This document shows positions 56,301 through 64,000 of a DNA stretch of 64,000 bases, piece by piece. The notes beneath the pieces were generated by a model. It was not told the origin of the DNA and ran no database searches. It saw only the letters and a list, made by a program, of their open reading frames with translations. Position 1 is the first letter of the stretch. Each line of letters begins with the position of its first letter. The translations under genes were made by a program, and so were the position numbers. The DNA comes from Protonemura montana (lineage: Eukaryota; Arthropoda; Insecta; Plecoptera; Nemouridae), in assembly GCA_947568835.1 (NCBI GenBank), contig OX387610.1, positions 684,501 through 748,500 of the forward strand, read 5' to 3'.

Positions 56301-57365
56301 CTGGATTGAAATAACATTCTCTTAGATATTGATGTATCAACCATTCATTACAAATCATAACCAATCAATGTGAAGAAGAATACTACACAACACTACTCAA
56401 TAGGGGAATTCTTCAATGAGACCAAATTAGGTTCCTAGGTTCCTATAACCTAGGTTCCTATAACCTAGGTTCCTATAACCTAGGTTCCTATAACCTAGGT
56501 TCCTATTACCTTGGTTCCTATAATAGGAACCTTATGTACTATCCTCACGATCCCTAACAAGATGCATGGCTTGTAAATGTTTTTTTTTTTATTTCAGCTA
56601 ATAAAAGAAGTCAATCAAATCAATCAATTTAAATCAAGATGCAGAGAAGTGATCCTGCTTAAATGACAAGACTTGCCTGCCTGCCGCGACCCTTTCCCTG
56701 CGCAGCTCCCTCGATGATTCCTGGAAGATCCAGCAGCTGAATGTTGGCGCCCTTGTATTGGATGACGCCGGGGATGCAGGTCAACGTGGTGAACTCGTAA
56801 CTGGCCGCTTCCGACTGCGTGGAAGTCAGGATGTTGAGCAGCGTTGACTTGCCGACGGATGGAAACCCGATGAGGGCGACCCTCGCATCTCCTGACTTCA
56901 GCACATCGAAGCCGTCGCCTTTCTCCCCTTTCTTGGGCGGCTCTAGAAGCTGGGACCGGTACTTGGCAAGCTTCGCCTTCAGCAATCCCAAGTGATACTC
57001 GGTAGCTGGAACAAGCCGAGAAGTCCGTCACACTCGAGTGGGAAGGAAGGACTTGACATGATGAAGGCAACAACAAGTTCACGGTTGGATACTTCGGTTT
57101 TCTAGCCACATCAATTGACAGATCGGTCTTTCATAGCTAAACGACAGACCACAGTAAACACATGCCTCTTAGTCTTGGAAGAATATTGTAATTGTATTTG
57201 GAAATATTCCAAAGTCAATGCCTGTGTGGTCGTACCGATACCTAACCTCAAAGATCTAGCCGCAAGTAATTCAAACGATAGTCACACAAACCTATAAATA
57301 CCTTTGTTTTTCTGAGTCTTTGAGATTTCCTTCTCAATGTCCGCGATCTTATCTAAGATACCCAT
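50303..57365 (-). CDS. DRG2: Developmentally regulated GTP-binding protein 2 (DRG2)
   Basis: Obg-related translation-associated GTPase of the DRG2 subfamily. Exons 57302-57365, 56677-57005, 56049-56300, 55412-55513, 52299-52460, 51831-51998 and 50303-50317 sum to 1092 nt, or 363 residues (human 364). The start is [21 protein letters not shown] motifs: GFPSVGKS (residues 68-75), DLPG (114-117) and NKID (245-248). The C-terminal TGS domain follows ([36 protein letters not shown]). [20 protein letters not shown] and [17 protein letters not shown] fit DRG2 better than DRG1. Intron 2 has a GC donor (CAG then GCAAGT at 56676-56671). The last exon codes only VIKK and stop. Intron 4 holds transposons and intron 6 an 8-bp microsatellite. 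Confidence 0.98.
51060..51190. mobile_element. Foldback element copy
   Basis: Left block ATTGCAAACGCTTGCAATGC followed by inverted arms around ACGTCTCAAAAATTGATC and GACATCAATTTTTGAGACG, ending CATAATAATAAAA. It lies in DRG2 intron 6. Confidence 0.8.
51495..51750. repeat. (ACCTATGT)n microsatellite in DRG2 intron 6
   Basis: About 32 tandem copies of an 8-bp unit with a few ACCCATGT and ACCTATGC variants. It ends about 80 bp from the exon at 51831-51998. The + strand reading frames stay open only because the repeat has no stop; there is no sign of coding. Confidence 0.97.
52947..54634. mobile_element. Non-autonomous hAT-type element with GGTTCC-rich ends and 8-bp target duplication
   Basis: 1688-bp element with terminal inverted repeats CAGGGACCCGAACCG and CGGTTCGGGTCCCTG, flanked by ACATAAAC on both sides (52939-52946 and 54635-54642). 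Both ends are packed with GGTTCCGGTTCC-type hexamers (about 52975-53170 and 54450-54625). An 8-bp duplication indicates hAT. No transposase is seen inside; the middle carries a LINE 3' fragment. It lies in DRG2 intron 4. Confidence 0.93.
53480..53935 (+). mobile_element. LINE 3' fragment inside the GGTTCC hAT-type element
   Basis: The frame at 53520-53741 reads [20 protein letters not shown], then [18 protein letters not shown], the kind of C-terminal tail seen after LINE reverse transcriptase (compare the NTR... tail of the fragment at 6437). The 3' end is an ATT microsatellite at about 53908-53932, the usual tail of such elements. It was inserted into the hAT-type element or carried with it. 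Confidence 0.6.
54685..54813 (+). pseudogene. hAT transposase C-terminal fragment
   Basis: Open stretch [20 protein letters not shown] then [20 protein letters not shown], ending in TAG. It matches the hAT dimerisation region (pattern S-x-x-x-ER-x-FS, then a leucine-rich helix). It begins just right of the GGTTCC element; no upstream transposase domain is seen here. It is a decayed DNA-transposon relic in DRG2 intron 4. Confidence 0.7.
55565..55760. mobile_element. Penelope-like element 3'-end fragment (sense)
   Basis: Core CTTGATAAAGTAACAGGTAC, then AAGTTACGAAACGTTG, with the tail ending TAGACATGAGTCT. It lies in DRG2 intron 3 (55514-56048), close to the exon edge. Confidence 0.88.
56428..56530. 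repeat. Short tandem repeat of TAGGTTCCTATAACC
   Basis: Five to six copies of a 15-17 bp unit containing AGGTTCCTATAACC, in DRG2 intron 2. The right end turns into an inverted partial copy (CCTATAATAGGAACC). Confidence 0.9.
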
Positions 57366-59315
57366 CGCTCAATATCTTCTGTTTCTCACAAATACGAGCT
57401 TGCCCAGAGGCACAGTGCTGTGTTCAGCTATCTCTAGGAAAGTAAGCAGCATTGAATGTTACCTCGAAAACACATCGCGATAAAAACGATACATTTAAAA
57501 CATATAGATATTATAATATTGCGTTGGCGTTGGTCCCTTTTTTACTGTTAACATTTAAATCATACTATTTCATCAATCTTATTATTAATTAAATCTAATT
57601 GTTTCATCTGTTTTACTAAAACATACTAGATTTAAAAAAAGTCGGTCATTCGTAAAAAAAAATTAAAATTTCTTAAAACAGATTTTTTTTTTTAATTTGA
57701 AAAGATGTTCTATCTTCGTATTTTTTTCTCTAAAACTTTAAGTTTTGTTATTTCTGTTATTTATATTTTTTGCAAATTGATACATTTTTACTGTTAGATT
57801 GTACATTGTACGCTTTTGTAAAATTAGTTGACAACTAATTTGTATTATTGTTATTTTTTTTTTTAATCGGGACTGGGCTAGAAAACAAAGTTGTAACAGT
57901 TCGATAGCTGGAAATTTCCTCTGTTTTCCCAACACACATTTCCAGAGGTTGACTTTCCCCCATCTTTTACATTTTGGTGTGATTATTTTTTAACATAAGT
58001 TTGGTGAATGTTGCAGAATAGTTTGTAGGCTTTATTTATCATGCAGTATATTGACTGGAAGATGGATCTCGCGTTTAGATACTTCGTGCTGATTATCTAC
58101 TAGTGACGGCTAATCAAATGACTGCAACCTCCTAACCCTAACCTCCTACCCAAAGACTCCTACCATTTGAAAACACATAGAAATAAAAAGTAGATATAAA
58201 AGCAAAAATAAATATAAAAATTAAAATTTTGCTAGTTTTTTAAGATAATAAACAAAAAAAAACAAATGTGCTATTGTGACTCGTACAGTCTTTATAGGCG
58301 GCCATTTCGCAAATATACGAAAAACAATTTGTACGGACTCTCGGAAAACGGTAAGACTTTTACAGAATATATTGAGTTAAAAGACATGTTAGGGAAATTT
58401 TAAGCTGTACAGGCCTTGTTTATTCCTTACAGCACAATAATTTAATGTTTTATTCATGTACGAAGTTAATTTTCTATAATCTAGTGATAAATGGTCTGTG
58501 ACTAGCCAAGGGCTAGGCCTAGAACTGGGCTGGCAATGATACACCATATGAATATAATTAACGGTAATTTTATAAAAATATCATTTTCAATAATATCTTG
58601 CTAATAACCCTTAATTGAGCCAACCAGCTGGTAGAATAGTTTACATATTACACAGATTTAAGTAACTAAATTTAACAAATACCATTAAGCATGGTCTAAA
58701 TCAAGTTGCAAATGTAGAGCAAACTACTGGATCAAATAACACAATATACCTTAAATATAGGAAATGTATGAATGTACAAAGCCAGTGAAAATAAAAAGAG
58801 CATTGAGGGTTATTTTATTATAATTGTGCAACTTTATTAATTTGTAAGTATTTTAAAATTAATCCAAACTAAGATTGCTGGTATCAGCTAGCTATAGAAA
58901 CAGAAGAATAACCATCGGTGGCTGGACTGATCTCTCCAACCAAATAAACAAATTCTGGAACCCTGAATATTTTACAATCATTCTTAGGACTCAAATTCAT
59001 GTAAAATGTATGTCCAATCTGGAAATGTACCTAGCTTAGGATTTTTTGCTGCCGTTGAAATCAGCTACCTCTCATCTTTTACTTAAAACAATTTGTACCC
59101 AAACAGATAGGGCCAATGAAATAATAAAGTTTCCTCAGGTAAATTCAGGTTCCAATCACTATTGTAACAGATTAAATTGTAAAAGTAAAACTTTCTGATA
59201 TTTTATTAATCCTGCTAAAAATGTAATGCACATTATTAAATGTTTTTCTAGAAATCAAAAACCCTATGATTTAATTCCTATAAAACGCATACCAATGCAA
59301 TGTTTCTTTTGCCAG
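57366..59315. promoter_or_regulatory. Divergent region between DRG2 and the KRAB-like gene
   Basis: Mostly AT-rich. A candidate 5' UTR exon of the + strand gene ends at 58350 (GGAAAACG then GTAAGAC), preceded by a short sequence with GGCGGCCATTTCG near 58298. Otherwise nothing is seen in 57480-58260 or 58400-59315. Confidence 0.4.
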
Positions 59316-59332
59316 TAATTTAAGACTGAAAT

Positions 59333-59450
59333 ATGGAAAAACCGAAAGCTTCGTCTTATTTCACGGCTGAAGAGTGGGAAAACTTTCCTAATTACGAGAA
59401 GGTTAGGCTGAACACCAAGCTATCGAACTTTAATGAAATGACTAAGATGG
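59333..59450 (+). CDS. First coding exon of a KRAB-like domain protein (PRDM9/SSX-type), rest not found
   Basis: The exon runs from acceptor TTTTGCCAG (exon start 59316), with ATG at 59333, to a donor at 59451 (AAGATGG then GTGAGT), phase 1. It reads MEKPKASSYFTAEEWENFPN, YEKVRLNTKLSNFNEMTKM. The pattern F-x-x-EEW-x-x-x-P-x-YEK-x-R-x-x-x-x-x-N-x-x-x-x-x-x-x-MG resembles the KRAB-like domain at the N-terminus of PRDM7/9 and SSX proteins. Downstream exons (PR/SET or zinc fingers) were not found before the window ends, so the full product is unknown. An SSX-like KRAB in another zinc-finger protein is equally possible. Confidence 0.65.
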
Positions 59451-60185
59451 GTGAGTTTTGTTGGAATAATAATAATAATCAGTTTTATTTAGCAAAGATA
59501 GCCATTTCATATCATAGCCATTAGTTATAAATACAGCCAGTCATATTACAGCCATATTTTTGTATATCGATTCTTTACACGCAGTTGAAATCTTATTATT
59601 CTATCACATGTTAGTACACAAGTTCACAAGTTTATTCAAATATTATTTATTGAGGGGAGAACAGGGCCTATTGTAACACCTTTCATTCTACAACTTTTAT
59701 CTCATTAAATATTTTTTTTAAATTCTTAGAAAATTCAGGGAGGTTGCCTTAACCTTTTACCCACTTTACTTTTTATTGCACATTTGAGAAAATTAGGAAA
59801 ATCCATGTCAGACACAACTGTTACAGCCGTTCCCTTACCAGGGTCAATTAATAAATTACTAGTACATTACTAGTACTGCAATTGACTACGATACTAAATT
59901 GTAAATAACAACAAAGGTGTGGAAAAAGCAAGAATAATCATAATAATAATTTAATTGCAGTATACTGTGTTATATGATAAACTTGGTCAACTTAAAATAA
60001 ATAAAATCAACTATTAATATAATGTACCTTCATAACGCCACCAATCTAATATATTTGGTTATAGTCAGTCCAAAGGTAAAGTTCATTTTCTATTAAAAAC
60101 AATTTAACATACCTTGTAAATAATTTGAGGCTGTCAACACCCAAAGCCAAAATTTGCCTTTGGGTTTTAAACATTAAACATTGGC
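59451..60185. other. AT-rich sequence downstream of the KRAB-like exon, nothing assigned
   Basis: Presumed intron of the KRAB-like gene. No exon with both splice sites and a recognisable motif was found. Confidence 0.45.
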
Positions 60186-60187
60186 AC

Positions 60188-60460
60188 GATAGCGCAACCA
60201 ACTGCATTTATGGCAGAGCAAACGGTTACCATTGTACACATTCGCAGCAACCTGTTTCATGACTTTCCCAGCAACAACTTTTGTTGGTGCTTGAACAGGT
60301 CTGGTCCCAGTTTCGTCAACATTGTATATATTTTGTGGTTAGAATTTAAACCTATCACGGCAGCTTCCACGGCAGCTTCCACGGCAGCTTCCACGGCAGC
60401 TTCCATTGCCTCCGCCGTAAAGCACCGTGCAGAACTGCGTTTCCTGTTCCTCGGCATATT
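60188..60460 (-). pseudogene. Pogo/Tigger-type transposase relic
   Basis: On the minus strand: MPRNRKRSSARCFTAEAMEA followed by a (AVEAAVEAAVEA) run resembles the N-terminal HTH of pogo/Tigger transposases. After a large internal loss, LTKLGPDLFKHQQKLLLG and MCTMVTVCSAINAVGCAIVP follow; the second resembles the DDE-domain stretch TVCxAVNAxGxxxPPMF. The EAAV run comes from a four-fold 12-bp repeat (60361-60408). It is a decayed DNA transposon in the presumed intron of the KRAB-like gene. Confidence 0.7.
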
Positions 60461-60594
60461 GACGATGTAATCTGCAAGAATTATACAACAGTTTTAATAC
60501 AATGTAGTTTGACATCTCCATAGCAACTGCTAAACTACTAAAAATATAAGATAAACTGGTATTAAAAAAAAAAGGTTAGAGTTCATTTATATGA

Positions 60595-60731
60595 AATCTT
60601 ATTTAATTGCTAACGCTTGCAATGCGCGGGGTATTTTATCATTATGAACAGTATTCATGTCTCAAAAATTGATGCCCAAACGGGCGATTGAACCAATTTT
60701 TGAGACGGTTTTAGTGTTCATAATAATAAAA
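60595..60731. mobile_element. Foldback element copy
   Basis: Left block GCTAACGCTTGCAATGCGCG and inverted arms around TCTCAAAAATTGATGCCC and CCAATTTTTGAGACGG, ending CATAATAATAAAA. The loop retains GGGCGATTGAACC, part of the tRNA-like core. Confidence 0.8.
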
Positions 60732-61039
60732 AAGATTAGAGTTTGGCTATCAACATCCAAGACCAAGCCAAATCCTTTTTCTTCGAGTTACAATCTTCCC
60801 GGGGCAGGATTGTTGCTTCATATTATTGTGGGGTTTTACGGCACTTCAGCAACTGGGCTATTTGTGCCGAATAAATGATAAGGAGTTAAGATGTTTTAAG
60901 ATAGACATGAAGTCTTTCTAAGTCAATGTGTTAAAATAAAACTCGTTCTTAACGCATTCTTTACAAATACTTGCGAAAAGAATCAAATGATACACTATAA
61001 AAAGTGCTTAGTATTTAAAAAGACCATTTGCTAGTGACT

Positions 61040-62300
61040 CTTAAAGTTGGAGTTAAAATTAAATCCTATTATAAAAACCAGTCTCTTTTAAAAACTGGAG
61101 CACTAGATCGACAGAGCAGGCATCGTCTCTCAATGCCTCTTGCATGCTTCCAGGAAGCTTCAGAATTGTTCCCAACTGGTGGTGATCGGCACACTCGATA
61201 AGGAGGTGTTTGAGTGAAAGAGGCTGATCACATGAGGTGCACATCGGTGGTTCTTCCCGTTTGAGGATGAAGATATGGGACAGAAAGCTGTGACCAATGC
61301 GCATCCGGGTTGTTACAACCTCTTCCCGTCGAGAAGGACGGGCCGACGACTTCCAGGCTGCGACGGACCTCTTGACGGTCCCGAGTTTATTGGATAGGAC
61401 AGTGTCCCAGGACGTCTGCCATCTCTCTGCGATTTTTGTATTAAAAACACCTCTGACATCCAAATATGGCACCAGTGGGAAGTCCACCTCGGCTCTACCT
61501 GTGGCCTCCTTAGCAGCCCTATCGGCCAGCTCGTTACCGGCAATGCCGGCATGACCAGGGAGCCAACAGAACAGAACCTCTATCCCTGACAGGCTAAGCT
61601 CTCCCAAGGTGTTCTGAATGGTTTGAACGAGATTGTCAGTGGGGAATGCATGGCACAAAGCTTGCAGTGAGCTCAGCGAGTCAGAACAGACAAGAAACTG
61701 TTTGCGACGAGCACGTTTGATGTGTTCGAGGCTTTTGAGGATGGCAAACAATTCCGCTGTAAAAATGCTGCAGACCGGGTTGAGCCTGAAGCTCACGCTT
61801 GTGCTGCCAACTGCAAACGCACACCCGACATAAGCATTGGTCTTAGAGCCGTCTGTATAGATTATAGTGTGGTGTTTGTATGTGTTGCATAAACTGCCAA
61901 AGAGTTGTCGGAACATTGCTGGACTGGTCTGGGCCTTGGTGTGCTGTGCAAGTTGCATCAGGCACACTGGCTGAGGAAAAGACCAGGGAGTCACCCGGCT
62001 CGTTCCGACTGGCAGGACAGGAGGCAACTCTATTTCTAGAGTCTCGAGGAGTTCTTTGGCTCGAATGCCGACAGGTATGGGGCTCCCTGCCCCATAGGGC
62101 GGATAGTTCATGATGAAATAGATGGATAGTGGTACAGTTCCTCGTGGTGCATACCTCGTGGTGGTTTTTACTGTCTGCGACAGCGGTGGCGGTGGTTTTG
62201 TATTCCGAGACGGCGTTGGCGGTGGGGCCATCGGGCTTGCCAAATTATTGCTCGATACTTGAAAGAAAACAAAACAAGAATGTAAAATCAAAAATATTGT
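61040..62300 (-). mobile_element. LINE fragment with RNase H domain (I/Jockey-type)
   Basis: Minus-strand frame 62291-61059 stays open for about 410 codons. It contains the RNase H core IIYTDGSKTNAYVGCAFAVG, then FTAELFAILKSLEHI, LVCSDSLSSLQAL, LPGHAGIAGNELADRAAKEA, and a C-terminal zinc-knuckle-like segment MCTSCDQPLSLKHLLIECAD. This is the end of the pol ORF of a non-LTR element of the I/Jockey group that kept RNase H. The RT and endonuclease are missing (5' truncation near 62300). It is intact over its length, so fairly recent. It abuts the hAT relic to the right. Confidence 0.92.
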
Positions 62301-62309
62301 TAATTATTT

Positions 62310-63390
62310 AAGTTTGGTTGCCTCCCTGCTCTGGTTCGCCACTGGTCCGCACTTTTACACTAGTCCTACTTTAAGAAGCAGAATATTTTCAAAATGTTTG
62401 TCAGTAAGTCTGCCTCTTTTTTTTGGTGAAAATGTCACCCCCAATACTAAACATCCGTTCTACAGCCGCGCTGGACCGGATAGGGGTATTATATTTAATA
62501 AACAAAGTCTTCACGAGTGGAAATCTCCCAAGGTCCTCGAGAGAGCTTGCAGGTTTAGCCAGGTTAGCTTCTAAATCTGAAATTTGAAGAGCTGGTGCTG
62601 TTTGCTGCAATTTCCTTATGCATCGGCATCCATAATAAACACTTTACTTTGAAAACTACCTTGGAATCAATAACATTTCCCTCGTGGAGAAAAAAGAATT
62701 TCTTCAGATTTCCCCACGGCAGAGCATTGGTCTCCGTGGCCGCGAAATCGTGATTGACCACTTCGTCTCCGTCACCCGAATCAATCGACCTCATTTAATG
62801 AAAAAAAAAATATTAAACACGGCTTGCTTTCGACTAAGCGGGAGCAACGAGTGGGTGGAAATTCTCAGTGGTACAACCGTGCAAGCTCATAATGCACACA
62901 CAGCTCATTCCGAATTAGTCAATCGCCATTATCCAGCTTAAGCTCGATTCGAAAATGCAAACACATCTCTTACTGCTAATTGCTAATACCCGTGTTAGTA
63001 CCTTTTCGAAATGAGCAACTGTTAGACTCAATATTTTCGATCGTCGCCTACGATTTACATGGAACGGATGAGAGAGTTGAGGCTAATGGGTTTCCAGCGT
63101 AAATTTTTGTCCAACAACCCAGCAAGAAATTATGATGGAAATGAAACGATTGTGCATCTTAATGTCAGCTGCTGGGTTTCAAATTTAAATTGTCAAGTGT
63201 TGTTCAACAATAAACATAAAAAAGGAACGACTTTGCAAACAATCTTGATCTTTTAAAATGATCTTTTGAAAGATCGTAAAAAAATCCGAACGCGATCGAA
63301 TTTAAAGATCGTGATACACAAAAAAGATAGCGACCAGTTCGAAGATCACTTAAAAAGATCTTTTTAAAAGATCCTTCCCCAACTATGGTG
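62310..63390 (-). mobile_element. Internally deleted hAT transposon relic
   Basis: Minus strand: an N-terminal BED-finger-like part at 62794-62590 (PWGNLKKFFFLHEGNVIDSK, VVFKVKCLL) is joined, with a frame change, to the C-terminal dimerisation part at about 62600-62401 (LVKTLFIKYNTPIRSSAAVE, RMFSIGGDIFTKKK). The catalytic middle is missing. The 5' flank at 63240-63390 is full of AAGATC/GATCTT hexamers and ends TAGTTGGGGAAGGATC on the minus strand, a hAT-like terminus. The other terminus was not found; the neighbouring LINE adjoins the left side. Confidence 0.7.
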
Positions 63391-63504
63391 CTTATCATCG
63401 CAGAATGAGCTGGTCGTACGGACAACGGACGCCACTCAACACATGTGGCGGGTCTCATATTTAACTCAACTAATCACAGCATTTAGATGAAAATTCTAAT
63501 CTAA

Positions 63505-64000
63505 TCGTGAGTCCCCCCTCGAGGACTATCACCTTACCGTGGTGAGGGGGTTTGCGTGATCCGATGACCCGGGAGGCTCTGCCGGTGGGGAGGTTTCGCT
63601 CCCCGTAAGGTCTCCTATACTGGACAGGCTCCCGGCGAGGATCCAGACCAAGAATAGTCCGGCCCCGTCGCTGTTGCGGGACGCGGACTTTGGTCTAGGG
63701 AGTTTCTGGCCTCTTTTCTTTCTCACCTCTTTCTTTTCATAACCTTCTCTTACCTACTTCCTTCCTTCATTTCTTGCCAACTCCCGACACCCCCGTCTGT
63801 CTTCTGCAACAGCGGCGAGGTTTCCTCCCCTGTTTTTTGACGACTTGGCTGCTCATTGGATTTTCTTTCGGATCGCGATTTGTCTCAGTCAGTGGTAGAG
63901 GGTGACTGGGGTGTGCCTAGGAAGCTCTCGTGTCGTTCTTGTCTCTTTCTCTCTGTCCTATGGTTCTTTGACTTACCTTTCTGGCCGGCTTTCTGGGTAG
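63505..64000 (+). mobile_element. Probable LINE 5' UTR running off the window
   Basis: The block CCTCGAGGACTATCACCTTA, CCGTGGTGAGGGGGTTTGCG, TGATCCGATGACCCGGGAGG resembles the conserved 5' leader (CACCTTACCGTGGTGGAGGGGTTTG type) found at the start of many non-LTR retrotransposons. No ORF is seen before the window ends. Identification is from pattern memory only. Confidence 0.55.

Noticed and set aside
56031-57109. Assignment of the GTPase to DRG1
   Set aside because: MGILDKI start, LLEPPKKG linker, and the LIRVYTKK and GLILRRG strings fit DRG2; the length of 363 also fits DRG2.

Overview
This is animal nuclear DNA. Genes are split by GT-AG introns with consensus splice sites, carry AATAAA signals, and lie among LINEs, Penelope-like elements, DNA transposons and long minisatellites. 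The ribosomal protein, DRG2 and eIF2-alpha sequences are invertebrate-like. A short CCTAA array at 26856-26883 (the TTAGG arthropod telomere unit) and frequent AACCTAACC strings suggest an arthropod, possibly an insect. The species is not determined.

Eight gene models can be supported, seven of them from recognisable protein families. In order they are: the 3' end of anillin (+, edge-2667); an unrecognised four-exon gene (-, 5886-13588); DEK (-, 15679-24471); eIF2-alpha (+, 25671-30480); RTN4IP1, a mitochondrial oxidoreductase (-, 33431-44496); ribosomal protein uS10/RPS20 (+, 45066-46257); the GTPase DRG2 (-, 50303-57365); and the first coding exon of a KRAB-like domain gene (+, 59333-59450). 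DEK, eIF2-alpha, RTN4IP1, RPS20 and DRG2 could be assembled from start to stop, with all exon phases adding up to an intact reading frame. Gene orientation largely alternates, giving three head-to-head pairs (DEK/eIF2-alpha, RTN4IP1/RPS20, DRG2/KRAB gene) that may share promoter regions.

Most of the remaining DNA is repeat. Six gene models carry at least one minisatellite inside an intron, with units from 8 to 114 bp and up to about 265 copies. Several arrays fill the intron almost from splice site to splice site. The largest are a 58-bp array (7298-13135) and a 19-bp G-rich array (34001-39050).

Mobile elements include a broken Penelope-like element in a DEK intron with about six dispersed fragments of its 3' end, two hAT-type non-autonomous elements with clear 8-bp target duplications, decayed hAT and pogo/Tigger transposases, a foldback element with a tRNA-like core, and five or six LINE fragments.

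The most interesting signals are: a conserved hammerhead-like fold in the Penelope-like repeats; hAT elements whose subterminal DNA is built from simple hexamers; a cluster of six degenerate tRNA-like sequences; a 12-mer shared by coding exons of three unrelated genes in different reading frames; palindromic X-box-like motifs at or near exon edges; and the KRAB-like exon.
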